Part shown: in pieces, positions 7,887 to 17,546 of the stretch
Layout of the letters: each line of letters opens with the position of its first letter
Numbering within the stretch: position 1 is the stretch's first letter
Program-made: the position numbers and the translations under genes
Assembly (NCBI RefSeq): GCF_003651185.1
Contig: NZ_RCDC01000004.1
Location: 124,001-188,000 of the forward strand
DNA: 64,000 bases
Origin: Stenotrophomonas rhizophila
GTDB taxonomy: Bacteria; Pseudomonadota; Gammaproteobacteria; Xanthomonadales; Xanthomonadaceae
Reading direction: 5' to 3'
The notes under the pieces: generated by a model
Databases searched by the model: none
The model's input: the letters and a program-made list of their open reading frames with translations, nothing else
What the model was told of the DNA's origin: nothing

Positions 7887-10643
7887 TTACTTCTTGCCCG
7901 CCAGCTGGCGCAGCACGTACTGCAGCAGGCCGCCGTGCTTGAAGTACTCCACTTCCTTCGGGGTCAGCAGCATCACATGCGCCTGGAAGGTCTTCCTGGT
8001 GCCATCGGCGCGGGTCGCGGTGAGGGTGGCCGACTTGCTGGCGCCATCCTCCAGGCCGGTGATGTCCACCACTTCCGAACCGTCCAGGCCCAGGCTCTGT
8101 GCGTTGTCGCCGTTCTTGAACTGCAGCGGCAGCACGCCCATGCCGACCAGGTTGGAGCGGTGGATGCGCTCGAAGCTCTCGGCGATCACCGCCTTGACGC
8201 CCAGCAGGTTGGTGCCCTTGGCTGCCCAGTCGCGGGAGGAACCGGTGCCGTATTCCTTGCCGGCGAACACCACCAGCGGGACGCCCTCGGCCTTGTACTT
8301 GACGGCCGCATCATAGATTGCCAGCTTCTGCGGTTCGCCGCCGTCCTTCGGGAAGTACAGCGTGTTGCCGCCTTCTTCGCCGCCGAACATCAGGTTCTTG
8401 ATCCGGATGTTGGCGAAGGTGCCGCGCACCATGACGTCATCGTTGCCGCGACGGCTGCCATAGCTGTTGAAGTCGGCCGGCTGCACGCCACGCTCCTGCA
8501 GGAAGCGGCCCGCCGGGGAATCCTTTTTGATGTTGCCGGCCGGGGAGATGTGATCGGTGGTGATCGAGTCGCCGAACAGGCCCATCACACGCGCGCCGTG
8601 CACGTCGTCGATGTGGCCGACGTCCATGGTCATGCCGTCGAAGTAGGGCGGGTTCTTGATGTAGGTCGAGGTGCCATCCCACTCATACAGATCGCCATCG
8701 GGCGACTTGATGGTGTTCCAGCGGGTGTCGCCCTTGAATACGTCGGCATAGTTCTTCTTGAACATCTCCGGCCCGATGGTCGCGGCGATCACGTCGCCGA
8801 TTTCCTTGTTGCTGGGCCAGATATCGCGTAGGTACACCGGCTGCCCATCACTGCCCGTGCCCAGCGGCTCGGTGGTCAGGTCGATATCGGTGGTGCCGGC
8901 GATGGCGTAGGCGACGACCAGCGGCGGGCTGGCCAGGTAGTTCATTTTGACTTCCGGGTGCACGCGGCCTTCGAAGTTGCGGTTGCCCGACAACACCGAT
9001 GCCACCACCAGGTCACCAGCAGCGATGCCCGCGCTGACTTCGGTCGGCAGCGGGCCGGAGTTGCCGATGCAGGTGGTGCAACCATAGCCGACCACATAGA
9101 AACCGATCTTCTCCAGCTCGGCGAGCACACCGGCTTTTTCCAGGTAATCGGTGACCACGCGCGAGCCCGGGCCGAGCGAGGTCTTGACCCACGGCTTGCG
9201 GTCCAGGCCCTTGGCCGCAGCGTTGCGGGCGAGCAGGCCGGCACCGATCATCACCGCCGGGTTGGAGGTATTGGTGCACGAGGTGATCGCGGCGATCACC
9301 ACCGCGCCATCTTTCAGGCGGAATCTGTGACCATCCAGCTCGACATCGCTGTAGCCCTTGGCCAGCTGTTCGTTGCCGACCGCCGCACCGCCGCCTTCGT
9401 TGACGAACTTGGAGACGTCGTCATTGCGCTTGTCGCGGTTGGTGGTCAGGCCGACCAGGTTCTCGCGGTAGTTCTGCTTGACGTCTTCCAGCAGCACGCG
9501 GTCCTGCGGGCGCTTAGGGCCGGCCAGCGACGGCTTGACCTGACCCATGTCCAGTTCCAGCGTGGCGCTGTAGCTGGCGTGCGCGGTGTTGGCGTCGTGC
9601 CACAGGCCCTGGGCCTTGGCATAGGCTTCGACGAGATCGATCTGCGCTTCGCTGCGGCCGGACAGGCGCAGGTAGGTCAGTGATTCCTCATCGATCGGGA
9701 AGATGCCGCAGGTCGCGCCGTACTCCGGCGCCATGTTGCCGATCGTGGCACGGTCAGCCAGCGGCAGATGCTGCAGGCCCTCACCGAAGAACTCCACGAA
9801 CTTGCCGACCACGCCGTGCTTGCGCAGCATCTGGGTGACGGTCAGCACCAGATCGGTGGCGGTGGCGCCTTCGGGCATGCGGCCGGTCAGCTTGAAGCCG
9901 ACCACCTGCGGGATCAGCATCGACGACGGCTGGCCGAGCATGGCGGCCTCGGCTTCGATACCGCCCACGCCCCAGCCGAGCACGCCGATGCCATTGATCA
10001 TCGTGGTGTGGCTGTCGGTCCCGAACACGGTGTCCGGGTACGCCACCGCCTTGCCATTCTTGTCCGCGGTCATGACGACGCGGGCCAGGTTTTCCAGATT
10101 CACCTGGTGGACGATGCCGGTGTTGGGCGGCACCACCTTGAAGTTGTCGAAGGCCTTCTGGCCCCAGCGCAGGAAGCCATAGCGTTCCTGATTACGCTGG
10201 AATTCGATCTTGCCGTTGAGGTCCAGCGCGTCGGGCGTACCGAACACATCGACCTGCACCGAGTGATCGATCACCAGCTCGGAGGGAATCTGCGGATTGA
10301 TCTGCTCCGGCCGACCGCCGAGCTTGACCACCGCATCGCGCATCGCGGCCAGATCGACCACGCAGGGCACACCGGTGAAATCCTGCAGCACCACGCGGGC
10401 CGGCATGAAGGCGATCTCGATGTCGGGCTCGGCCTTGGGGTCCCACTGGGCCACGGCCTGGATGTGGTCCTTGCCGACGGTGACGCCACCATCCTCATGC
10501 CGGAGCAGATTCTCCAGCAGGATCTTCATCGAGTAGGGCAGGTGGGAGATGTCGAACGTCTGTCCGAGCTTGGGCAGGCTGAAGTAGTCGTAGGTGGTGC
10601 CGCCGACGTCCAGCTGGCTGCGGGTGGAGAACGAATCGCTCAT
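7887..10643 (-). CDS. acnA: Aconitate hydratase A (RpfA homologue)
   Basis: Interconverts citrate, cis-aconitate and isocitrate in the TCA cycle; cytosolic 4Fe-4S enzyme. Start taken at the ATG at 10643 ([11 protein letters not shown]) with AAGGAG about nine bases upstream, giving 918 residues, normal for AcnA/IRP-type aconitases. Seen: [22 protein letters not shown], the first cluster cysteine in [10 protein letters not shown], the paired cluster cysteines in [14 protein letters not shown], and the C-terminal substrate-binding [16 protein letters not shown]. In Xanthomonas campestris the aconitase at this place next to rpfB is called rpfA. A second, unrelated-family aconitase (acnB) lies 7 kb away on the other strand. 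Confidence 0.97.
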   Translation of the reverse strand: MSDSFSTRSQLDVGGTTYDYFSLPKLGQTFDISHLPYSMKILLENLLRHEDGGVTVGKDHIQAVAQWDPKAEPDIEIAFMPARVVLQDFTGVPCVVDLAAMRDAVVKLGGRPEQINPQIPSELVIDHSVQVDVFGTPDALDLNGKIEFQRNQERYGFLRWGQKAFDNFKVVPPNTGIVHQVNLENLARVVMTADKNGKAVAYPDTVFGTDSHTTMINGIGVLGWGVGGIEAEAAMLGQPSSMLIPQVVGFKLTGRMPEGATATDLVLTVTQMLRKHGVVGKFVEFFGEGLQHLPLADRATIGNMAPEYGATCGIFPIDEESLTYLRLSGRSEAQIDLVEAYAKAQGLWHDANTAHASYSATLELDMGQVKPSLAGPKRPQDRVLLEDVKQNYRENLVGLTTNRDKRNDDVSKFVNEGGGAAVGNEQLAKGYSDVELDGHRFRLKDGAVVIAAITSCTNTSNPAVMIGAGLLARNAAAKGLDRKPWVKTSLGPGSRVVTDYLEKAGVLAELEKIGFYVVGYGCTTCIGNSGPLPTEVSAGIAAGDLVVASVLSGNRNFEGRVHPEVKMNYLASPPLVVAYAIAGTTDIDLTTEPLGTGSDGQPVYLRDIWPSNKEIGDVIAATIGPEMFKKNYADVFKGDTRWNTIKSPDGDLYEWDGTSTYIKNPPYFDGMTMDVGHIDDVHGARVMGLFGDSITTDHISPAGNIKKDSPAGRFLQERGVQPADFNSYGSRRGNDDVMVRGTFANIRIKNLMFGGEEGGNTLYFPKDGGEPQKLAIYDAAVKYKAEGVPLVVFAGKEYGTGSSRDWAAKGTNLLGVKAVIAESFERIHRSNLVGMGVLPLQFKNGDNAQSLGLDGSEVVDITGLEDGASKSATLTATRADGTRKTFQAHVMLLTPKEVEYFKHGGLLQYVLRQLAGKK

Positions 10644-10818
10644 TGCAGATGACTCCTTTGCTGATGGCTTGCAGCGGCTGCGCCGGAACGCGCGCCTGCT
10701 TGCGGCTGCCGTCGGGCTCGCTGCGCCCGCCGATCCCTCGCAGTATGCGACAGCGGCGGGGGCGTGCCAGCCCTTGGGCTCAGGACGCAAGGTTACACGG
10801 GCATGTGTAGTGCCGATG

Positions 10819-11721
10819 TCACGGCTGGCCGCGCCACTGGCTCATCAGCATCTGCAGGAAGCGCTCGGCGCTGGGCGAGAGCAGGGCGCCGCGGCGGCGC
10901 ACGATGCCGATGGTGCGCGAGACCACCGGGTTGCCGATCGGTCGGGTGACCAAGGTCGGGTGCTCGCCATCCGGGGTCGCCATCTTCGGCAACACCGACA
11001 CGCCGATGCCGGCCTCGACCATGCCCAGCGAGGTGGACAGGTGGGTCACTTCGTAATGCCAGCTGAGCTTGAGGTTCTCGCGCGCCAGCGCGCCATCGAG
11101 CAGCGTCCGGTTGCCGCTGGTGCGGTGCACCGTGATCAGCTGATGGCGGGCGAGGTCGGCCCATTCAACCTTCTTCTTTTTCGCCAGCGGGTGGTCGCGG
11201 CGGCAGGCGAGCACGAACGGGTCTTCTGCCAGGACGTCGAAATCCAGATTGGGATCGTTGGCACCCATGAAGTTGATGCCGAACTCGACCTCGCCACGTT
11301 CGACCGCCTGCAGGCCTTCAGTGGCCGGGATGTCCAGGATGCGGAAGCGCACGTTCGGGAAGGCCTCGTGGAAGCGGGCCATCACACTGGGCAGGAAGTA
11401 GAACGCGGCCGTGGGCAGGCAGGCGATGGTGACCTGGGCACCGCGGGTGTCGTCCTGGCCCCGCACCGAGAACAGCGAGCCGTCGAATTCTTCCAGCATG
11501 CGCCGCACCAGCGGCAGCAGGTTCTCGCCGACGGCCGTGGTGGAGACGCTGCGCGTGGTGCGCTCCAGCAGCGGCGCCCCGACGGCCTGTTCGAGCTTCT
11601 GGATGCGGCGGCTGAGCGCAGGCTGGGACACGTGCAGCGCTTCGGCCGCGCGATGGAAACTGCGCGTCTCGGCGATCAGCAGAAAGGCGCGGAGATCCAG
11701 GATTTCGCAATTGATGCTCAT
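10819..11721 (-). CDS. LysR-family transcriptional regulator
   Basis: A 300-residue LTTR. The N-terminal winged helix-turn-helix reads [32 protein letters not shown] (about residues 13-44 of the domain), and the rest is a periplasmic-binding-like effector domain ([23 protein letters not shown], then [12 protein letters not shown]). It is divergent from the tautomerase and transporter genes with 108 bases between start codons, the usual arrangement for a LysR protein controlling its neighbours, and a TTGAT-N11-ATCAA palindrome lies in that gap. The effector is unknown; a tricarboxylate would fit the context. It runs in the same direction as acnA, with 175 bases between them. Confidence 0.92.
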   Translation of the reverse strand: MSINCEILDLRAFLLIAETRSFHRAAEALHVSQPALSRRIQKLEQAVGAPLLERTTRSVSTTAVGENLLPLVRRMLEEFDGSLFSVRGQDDTRGAQVTIACLPTAAFYFLPSVMARFHEAFPNVRFRILDIPATEGLQAVERGEVEFGINFMGANDPNLDFDVLAEDPFVLACRRDHPLAKKKKVEWADLARHQLITVHRTSGNRTLLDGALARENLKLSWHYEVTHLSTSLGMVEAGIGVSVLPKMATPDGEHPTLVTRPIGNPVVSRTIGIVRRRGALLSPSAERFLQMLMSQWRGQP

Positions 11722-11796
11722 GGGGTATCAATCATCCAAAAAAGAGCAATTCACAGATTAATTATGCTCATGCCAGTATCGGATCACAGAAGTTCA

Positions 11797-11817
11797 TTGA
11801 TCTGATAGGCGCATCAA
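11797..11817. promoter_or_regulatory. Candidate LysR operator (TTGAT-N11-ATCAA)
   Basis: Perfect five-base inverted repeat with an 11-base spacer, the T-N11-A form bound by LysR proteins. It sits 13 bases before the start of the PrpF/GalD-like gene and 76 bases upstream of the divergent lysR start. Confidence 0.6.
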
Positions 11818-11829
11818 TCTAGCACACGT

Positions 11830-12936
11830 ATGTCCAACGATCTCACCAGCATTCCCTGCGTTCTGATGCGCGGCGGCACCTCCAAGGGGCCGTTCTTCCT
11901 CGCCTCGGACCTGCCTGCCGATACCGCCCGCCGCGATCGCCTGCTGCTGGAGGTCATGGGTTCGGGTCATCCGCTTCAGATCGATGGCATCGGTGGCGGC
12001 AACGCCCTGACCAGCAAGGTGGCGATCATTGATCGCGCCAGCCGGCCGGACGCCGATGTCGACTATCTGTTCGCCCAGGTCAAGGTCGAGCAGCGTGTGG
12101 TGGATACCTCGCCCAACTGCGGCAACATGCTGGCGGCCGTAGGTCCGTATGCGATCGAGAAGGGCCTGGTGGCTGCGCGCCATCCGCGCACCGAGGTGCG
12201 CATCCACAACGTCAATACCGGCAAGATCATCCTGGCCACGGTGGAAACGCCGGGCGGCCAGGTGGTGTACCGCGGTGACACGCGCATCGCCGGTGCGCCC
12301 GGTAGTGCAGCACCGGTCCGGTTGTCGTTCCTGGATGCGGCGGGCGCACGCACCGGTCGCCTGCTGCCGACCGGCAATGCGCAGGAACAGATCCACGGGG
12401 TGACGGTAAGCCTGATCGATTGCGCGATGCCGATGGTGCTGATGCGGGCGTGCGATCTGGACCTGCGTGGCGGCGAGAGCCCGGCCGAACTGAATACGAA
12501 TGGCGCATTGCTGGCGCGGATCGAAGCGATCCGCATCGAGGCCGGTGCACGCATGGGCATTGCCGATGCCGGGGACAAAGTGATTCCCAAGCCGGTGCTG
12601 TTGTCGGCCCCTGAACACGGCGGCGACCTGCAGGTGCGCTACTTCATGCCCCACCATTGCCATACGGCACTGGCGATCACCGGCGGCGTCGGCATTGCCA
12701 CGGCGGCCGCCACCGAAGGCACCTTGGCCAACACTTTCGTCGGGTGTGTGGACCTGCCTGTGGGGATTACCCTCGAACATCCGAGCGGTGCCCTGGAGGT
12801 GGGCTTGAGCCGCAGCTCGGAGCACGCGCCGGTCGTGGCCAGCGTGGTGCGCACCGCCCGTCGCCTGTTCGAGGGTCGCGTGTTCGCCACCTCGTCTCTG
12901 GCGACCGACGCCGCCCAATGGACGTCCGCGGCATGA
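11830..12936 (+). CDS. PrpF/GalD-family isomerase (4-oxalomesaconate tautomerase or aconitate isomerase)
   Basis: Member of the PrpF fold family, whose enzymes move a double bond or proton in tricarboxylic acids: GalD tautomerises 4-oxalomesaconate, PrpF isomerises (methyl)aconitate, and related enzymes interconvert cis- and trans-aconitate. The 368 residues are nearer GalD than the longer PrpF. Family signatures visible are LMRGGTSKG (12-20), a lysine in ALTSKVAI (Lys63) and a cysteine in DTSPNCGNM (Cys97); the last two correspond to the acid/base residues proposed for PrpF. No protocatechuate 4,5-cleavage or methylcitrate-cycle genes are nearby, so neither GalD nor PrpF context is met. Position between acnA and acnB, and ahead of an importer and a porin, favours an aconitate-like substrate. 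It is first in a plus-strand unit controlled by the divergent LysR gene. Confidence 0.85.
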   Translation: MSNDLTSIPCVLMRGGTSKGPFFLASDLPADTARRDRLLLEVMGSGHPLQIDGIGGGNALTSKVAIIDRASRPDADVDYLFAQVKVEQRVVDTSPNCGNMLAAVGPYAIEKGLVAARHPRTEVRIHNVNTGKIILATVETPGGQVVYRGDTRIAGAPGSAAPVRLSFLDAAGARTGRLLPTGNAQEQIHGVTVSLIDCAMPMVLMRACDLDLRGGESPAELNTNGALLARIEAIRIEAGARMGIADAGDKVIPKPVLLSAPEHGGDLQVRYFMPHHCHTALAITGGVGIATAAATEGTLANTFVGCVDLPVGITLEHPSGALEVGLSRSSEHAPVVASVVRTARRLFEGRVFATSSLATDAAQWTSAA

Positions 12937-13021
12937 CCTGACTTCGTCGGGAGGGGGCGCCGTGCTGGTGTGCCCTCCGGACCCCTGAAAGCAACAACGC
13001 ACCACAATCCTGGGAGGGATG

Positions 13022-14068
13022 ATGTACAAGCAGATGTTCAAGGCCGCGCTGGTCGCGGCAACGCTGGCGCTCGCCGCGTGCGGTAAAGGTGACGCCGAAG
13101 GCGCCGCCGGTGCGGACAACGCGCCGGTCCGCATCAGCGTCGGCTCCTACAACCTCAACAACCTGCCGTTTTTTATCGCCGATGCGAACGGCTATTTCGA
13201 CCAGGTCGGGTTGAAGGTGCAGACGGAGAATTTCGCCCAGGGCGGCTCGAAGGTTCTACAGGCCCTGGTGGCCAATTCCACCGATGTGGCGGTGGGCTTC
13301 TACGATCACACCATCCAGATGCAGGCCAAGCACAAAGAGGTGGTCGGCTTCGTCCTGCTGTCACGCAACTCGGGCCTGGTGATGGCCGGGCGCGAGGACG
13401 GCAGCTTCGACCCGGCGCGGCCGGAGACGATCAAGGGCCAGAAGGTGGGCATCACCGCACCGGGCTCTTCATCGGATTTCTTCGTGCGCCATTTTCTTGC
13501 CCAGCACGACATCCCGGTGGACAGCATTGCGCTGATCGGGGTCGGCTCGGGTGCCGCCGCGGTGGCCGCACTGGAGCAGGGCAAGATCGATCTGCTGGTG
13601 AACTATGACCCGGCAGCGACGCTGATCACCGAGCGCAAGGTCGGGCGCATCATCATCGATGCACGCAGTGATGAGGGCGCGCGTCAGGTGTACGGCGGGC
13701 TGTATCCGACCTCGGTGATGTATGCCAACCAGAGCTTCCTGGACAAGCGTCCGGAAGCGGCGACCAAGATCGCCCGTGCCCAGCAGATGGCACTGCGCTT
13801 CATCGCCGACAACACCGCCGAAGACATCGTCGCCGCGTTGCCGGATGCCTACATCTCCGGTGACCGCAAGACCTATGCGCGCGCCGTGGAAAACGCCCGC
13901 GCCATCTTCACCACCGACGGCCGCTTCGTTCCTGCCGATCTGGAAACTCCGCTGGCGGTGCTGCGCGAGTTCAACAAGGACGTTGCCGGGACCGAGATCG
14001 ATCTGTCCAAGACCTATACGAACGCCTTCGTCGAACGTGCCAGCGCCTCGGCGCCGGCCCAACCGTAA
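13022..14068 (+). CDS. ABC importer substrate-binding lipoprotein (NMT1/SsuA-like)
   Basis: Periplasmic binding protein of an importer of the nitrate/sulfonate/taurine/aromatic-acid class. The N-terminus MYKQMFKAALVAATLALAACGKG is a lipoprotein signal peptide with an LAAC lipobox, so it is probably tethered to the inner membrane. After it come the NMT1-like features: LPFFIADANGYFDQVGLKV, then a ligand-site stretch around GSKVLQALVANSTDVAVGFYDH. Two adjacent ATGs (13019 and 13022) follow a GGGAGG; 13022 leaves more room for the ribosome and is preferred. The ligand cannot be read from sequence. It is followed 19 bases later by the ATPase gene and forms one unit with it and the permease. Confidence 0.9.
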   Translation: MYKQMFKAALVAATLALAACGKGDAEGAAGADNAPVRISVGSYNLNNLPFFIADANGYFDQVGLKVQTENFAQGGSKVLQALVANSTDVAVGFYDHTIQMQAKHKEVVGFVLLSRNSGLVMAGREDGSFDPARPETIKGQKVGITAPGSSSDFFVRHFLAQHDIPVDSIALIGVGSGAAAVAALEQGKIDLLVNYDPAATLITERKVGRIIIDARSDEGARQVYGGLYPTSVMYANQSFLDKRPEAATKIARAQQMALRFIADNTAEDIVAALPDAYISGDRKTYARAVENARAIFTTDGRFVPADLETPLAVLREFNKDVAGTEIDLSKTYTNAFVERASASAPAQP

Positions 14069-14087
14069 CCCACAAGGGAGACTCCCC

Positions 14088-14921
14088 ATGGCACTCAATG
14101 CCACCGTGCGTCAGTTCAATGGCGCGCCGCAGCTGGAGCCTGCGCAGACCATGGTCAGCATCAACCGCATGACCATGTCCTTCGGCGACTTCACCGCCGT
14201 CCGCGATGTCGACATCCAGGTCGGCAATGGCGAGTTCCTCGCCATCGTGGGGCCAACCGGCTGCGGCAAGAGCACCATCCTCAACTCCGTCGCCGGGCTG
14301 CTCAAGCCGTCGGCCGGCGAGATCGCCATCGATGGCAAGCCGGTCGCCGGCGTACAGGAGGCGGTTGGTTACCTGTTCCAGCAGGACGCGCTGTTGCCGT
14401 GGAAGACGGCGTACCAGAACGTTGAGCTCGGCCTGCGTTTCCGTGGCGTTGCCGACGCCGAACGCAAGCAGAAGGTCAACGCCTGGCTGGCCAAAGTCGG
14501 CCTGACCGGTTTCGAGCACCGCTACCCGCACCAGCTCTCCGGCGGCCAGCGCAAGCGCGTGCAGATGGCGCAGGCCCTGATCGTGGAGCCCAAGGTGATC
14601 CTGATGGATGAGCCGTTCTCGGCCCTGGACATCCATACCCGGCACCTGATGCAGAACGAGCTGCTGCGGCTGTGGCAGGAAGATCGCCGCTCAGTGATCC
14701 TGATCACCCATGACCTGGAAGAGGCGATCGCGCTGGGTGACCGCGTGGTGGTGTTGTCCTCCGGCCCGGCTGCACGGGTCGTGCGCAGTTTCGATGTCGA
14801 TCTTGAGCGGCCGCGCAACGTTGCCGAAATCAAGCTGGATGAACGTTTCACCGACCTGTACCGCGATATCTGGGCCTGCCTGCGCGGCGAAGTGGAGAAG
14901 AGCTATGCACGCCAAGACTGA
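14088..14921 (+). CDS. ABC importer ATP-binding protein (TauB/SsuB-like)
   Basis: Nucleotide-binding subunit that powers the importer. Start at 14088 has AAGGGAG seven bases upstream; 277 residues. Walker A GPTGCGKST, Q-loop YLFQQDALLPW (the LPW form typical of nitrate/taurine-type importers), signature LSGGQRKRVQMAQAL, Walker B VILMDEPFSALD and the H-loop ITHDLEEA are all present, so it should be active. It overlaps the permease start by 17 bases. Confidence 0.94.
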   Translation: MALNATVRQFNGAPQLEPAQTMVSINRMTMSFGDFTAVRDVDIQVGNGEFLAIVGPTGCGKSTILNSVAGLLKPSAGEIAIDGKPVAGVQEAVGYLFQQDALLPWKTAYQNVELGLRFRGVADAERKQKVNAWLAKVGLTGFEHRYPHQLSGGQRKRVQMAQALIVEPKVILMDEPFSALDIHTRHLMQNELLRLWQEDRRSVILITHDLEEAIALGDRVVVLSSGPAARVVRSFDVDLERPRNVAEIKLDERFTDLYRDIWACLRGEVEKSYARQD

Positions 14922-15681
14922 CCGTTTCATCCAGATCGCGCTGGTCGTCACCGTCTTCGGTGGCTGGCAGGCCGGCACCACGCTGGGCATCATCGACCCG
15001 TTCTTCTTCCCGGCACCGCTGGATATCGGCCGGCAGATGTATGCCTGGCTGGCTGATACGTCGTTCTACCAGCACGTCTACATCACCCTGACCGAAACCG
15101 CGCTGGGCTATCTGATCGGCACCGCGCTGGGCGTGGCCGGCGGTGTGTGGCTCGGCCTGAGCCGTCGTTCGGCGCGCATCCTGGATCCGTTCATCAAGGG
15201 CTTCAACGCGATCCCGCGCGTGGTGCTCGCGCCGATCTTCGTGTTGTGGCTCGGCCTGGGGTTGTGGTCCAAGGTGGCTCTGGCCGTGACGCTGGTGTTC
15301 TTCACCACCTTCTTCAACGCCATGCAGGGCGTGCGTGAAGTGAACCCGGTCGTGCTGGCCAACGCCCGCATTCTCGGTGCAGGCCGCAGCGATCTGCTGC
15401 GCCATGTGTACTTCCCGGCCGCCGCGAGCTGGATTCTGTCCTCGTTGCGTACCTCGGTAGGCTTTGCCGTCGTCGGCGCCATCATCGGTGAGTATCTGGG
15501 CGCCTCGGCGGGCCTGGGCTACCTGATCGCACAGGCCGAAGGCAACTTCAACGCGGTCGGCGTGTTCGCCGGCATCATCATCCTGGCCGCGTTCGTGCTG
15601 GTCATCGATGCGTTGCTCGACGTGGTCGAGAACCGTCTCATCACCTGGCGCCCGAACGCCCAGCAGTCAGCCACCAGCTGA
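14905..15681 (+). CDS. ABC importer permease (TauC/SsuC-like)
   Basis: Inner-membrane channel subunit, 258 residues with about six hydrophobic segments. The EAA loop that contacts the ATPase is visible as ANARILGAGRSDLLRHVYFP. Start at 14905 overlaps the end of the ATPase gene, pointing to translational coupling. It is the last gene before a strong hairpin and then the porin gene. With the binding protein and ATPase it makes a complete importer of the nitrate/sulfonate/taurine type; substrate unknown. Confidence 0.93.
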   Translation: MHAKTDRFIQIALVVTVFGGWQAGTTLGIIDPFFFPAPLDIGRQMYAWLADTSFYQHVYITLTETALGYLIGTALGVAGGVWLGLSRRSARILDPFIKGFNAIPRVVLAPIFVLWLGLGLWSKVALAVTLVFFTTFFNAMQGVREVNPVVLANARILGAGRSDLLRHVYFPAAASWILSSLRTSVGFAVVGAIIGEYLGASAGLGYLIAQAEGNFNAVGVFAGIIILAAFVLVIDALLDVVENRLITWRPNAQQSATS

Positions 15682-15692
15682 CCGATCGCCCG

Positions 15693-15720
15693 GCGGCGCC
15701 GGCTTTCTGGCCGGCGCCGC
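15693..15720 (+). terminator. Strong hairpin after the permease
   Basis: Perfect 11-base stem GCGGCGCCGGC / GCCGGCGCCGC with a TTTCTG loop. There is no U-tract (GCTGCTGCTGCG follows), so it may only attenuate transcription into the porin gene or protect the 3' end of the transporter message. Confidence 0.55.
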
Positions 15721-15802
15721 TGCTGCTGCGACCTCCCACGTTTTTTCCGCACCCCTGCAACAGGCCAGCACCGGCTGCGTGCCGGTTGGCCGGAGAGACC
15801 TC

Positions 15803-17215
15803 ATGCATACGTCCCATGTGCTGCCCCGCGCAGCGCTGTCGGTGGCGCTCGGCCTGCTGTTGGCCAGCGGCCATGCCGGCGCCCAGACTTCCACCGCCCC
15901 TGCGCCACTGAGCCAGGCCGAACTCAGCCAACTGGTCCAGCGGCAGGCGCTGCAGATCCAGCAGCTTGAAGCCCGGTTGCGTGCAGTGGAGGGCAATGCT
16001 GCGCCGGCCGCTGCACCGGCATTGGAGCAGCGCGTCGCCGCCGTCGAAACGGCCCAGTCCAAGGCGCCGAAGGTATCCTGGTCCAAGGGCGCACCGGAAT
16101 TCAGCAGTGCCGATGGCGAATCCACATTCCGCCCGCGCGGACGCTTGTTCGTGGATCAATCCAGCACCTCCGGATCCGGATACGGTGCGCGCAACCTGTC
16201 GGGCACCGAAATCCGTTCGGTGCGCCTGGGCGCGGAGGGCCGTCACGGCGTTCTGGGCTACGTGGTGGAAGGTGATTTCGCCGACAACGCGGTGGCGTGG
16301 AAGTCCGTGTACGCCAGCGTGGATCACACGCTGTTCGGGCAGGCGGCTGACCTGACCATCGGCAATCGCCTCAATGACCGCGGTCTGGATGGCTCCAGCA
16401 GTACGTCCAACACGCCGTTCCAGGACCGCAACGTGGTCGGCACACTGATGCTGCCGCAACGCGGCCTGTTCGGTGTCGGTCTGACCGAGCGGGTGTACGG
16501 CAACGGATGGCACGCCAGCGTTTCGGTGGCCGGCAACGATCTCAACAACAGCGGCAGCGACAATGACAGTCTGACCTGGGCCACGCGCGTGCACTGGAAT
16601 CCAGTGTTGGGCAGGAACGCGACCGTGCATCTGGCCGGCTGGGCGTTCCACGAGGAGATATCCGCGGGCGCCTCCGGTGTGCTGCGCTCATCTGCGATCA
16701 GTGGTCACTTCAATGACGAGATCAAGATTGCGCCGGGCACGCTGCTCGGCGCCGAACGCAGCAATGCCTGGGGACTGGAAGCCGCAGGCTTCTTCGGGCC
16801 GTTCTGGACCAGCGGCGAATGGGGTACCCGCACGCTGCGGGGCGTGGATGCGCGGGGCCGCTATGATCTGGATCATGCGGCGTGGGCGGTCGGGGCAGGG
16901 TGGTTCGTTTCCGGCGCGCGGCCGTCGTACTCGGCCAAGGCCGGCACCTGGGGCAAGGTCAAGGTCGCCGAGCCAGTCACCGCAGGCGGGCATGGCGCCT
17001 TCGAGCTGAAGGCGCGCTATGAGGATGTCGATTACGCAGAACTCCCCACCGGCGGTACCGGCCGGGCCTGGACGGTCGGCGGCAACTGGTACCTGAACGA
17101 CTACAGCCGGGTGATGCTGGATGTGGTCCGTTGGCGGACCGACAACCGCAGTGGCGCTTACACCGGTCCTGACGAGGGCACGACCTTCAACACCCGCCTG
17201 CAGCTGGTGTTCTGA
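15803..17215 (+). CDS. OprO/OprP-type outer-membrane porin
   Basis: Predicted trimeric beta-barrel porin of the phosphate-selective (OprO/P) family, often used for anions. Start at 15803 follows GGAGAG by seven bases; 470 residues. A signal peptide (ALSVALGLLLASGHAGAQ) is followed by a short coiled coil (about residues 38-60, LSQLVQRQALQIQQLEARLRAVEG), common in this porin group, and then alternating amphipathic strands ending in the C-terminal aromatic strand TTFNTRLQLVF, the outer-membrane assembly signal. It lies downstream of the importer, so it probably brings the same anionic substrate across the outer membrane. Confidence 0.88.
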   Translation: MHTSHVLPRAALSVALGLLLASGHAGAQTSTAPAPLSQAELSQLVQRQALQIQQLEARLRAVEGNAAPAAAPALEQRVAAVETAQSKAPKVSWSKGAPEFSSADGESTFRPRGRLFVDQSSTSGSGYGARNLSGTEIRSVRLGAEGRHGVLGYVVEGDFADNAVAWKSVYASVDHTLFGQAADLTIGNRLNDRGLDGSSSTSNTPFQDRNVVGTLMLPQRGLFGVGLTERVYGNGWHASVSVAGNDLNNSGSDNDSLTWATRVHWNPVLGRNATVHLAGWAFHEEISAGASGVLRSSAISGHFNDEIKIAPGTLLGAERSNAWGLEAAGFFGPFWTSGEWGTRTLRGVDARGRYDLDHAAWAVGAGWFVSGARPSYSAKAGTWGKVKVAEPVTAGGHGAFELKARYEDVDYAELPTGGTGRAWTVGGNWYLNDYSRVMLDVVRWRTDNRSGAYTGPDEGTTFNTRLQLVF

Positions 17216-17277
17216 ACGCATGGCAGGGGGGCGCTTGAGCCCCGATCGCCCTGGATGCTGGCGGTATGCCCTCGCAG

Positions 17278-17298
17278 GTATGTATAATTCGTACATAC
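17278..17298. promoter_or_regulatory. Palindromic operator overlapping the vapBC promoter
   Basis: Perfect inverted repeat GTATGTA-N7-TACATAC. A consensus -10 box TATAAT (17283-17288) lies inside it, so a protein bound here would block transcription of the antitoxin-toxin pair. This is the usual autorepression layout; no clear -35 box was seen. Confidence 0.75.
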
Positions 17299-17314
17299 CG
17301 AAGAGGGCCTACCC

Positions 17315-17539
17315 ATGGAAGCCACTGTTGCTGAACGCGGACAGATCACGCTGCCCAAGGCCGTGCGTGATGCCCTGGGGCTGACCAAGGGCACCCAGTT
17401 GACCGTGGAGCTGGAAGGCGGCCGGATCATCCTGCGCAAGAGCGTGGACGATGCGATCTCGCGCGCCCGCGGCAAATTCGCACTCGATGGCTTCGAATCG
17501 TCCGAGGCCGCGGTGAAGGCTGTCCGTGACGAAGAGTGA
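17315..17539 (+). CDS. vapB: AbrB/VapB-type antitoxin
   Basis: A 74-residue swapped-hairpin AbrB (SpoVT) domain protein: VAERGQITLPKAVRDALGLTKGTQLTVELEGG is the DNA-binding fold. The acidic C-terminal tail (SSEAAVKAVRDEE) would wrap and inhibit the toxin. It should repress its own promoter through the palindrome at 17278-17298. The stop lies seven bases before the toxin ATG. Confidence 0.88.
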   Translation: MEATVAERGQITLPKAVRDALGLTKGTQLTVELEGGRIILRKSVDDAISRARGKFALDGFESSEAAVKAVRDEE

Positions 17540-17546
17540 GCCCGCC

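Noticed and set aside
11830-12936. Methylcitrate-cycle PrpF
   Set aside because: No prpB, prpC or acnD nearby and the protein is shorter, closer to GalD in length.
15693-15720. Full rho-independent terminator separating the importer from the porin
   Set aside because: The stem is strong but no U-tract follows, so complete termination is doubtful; kept only as a hairpin.
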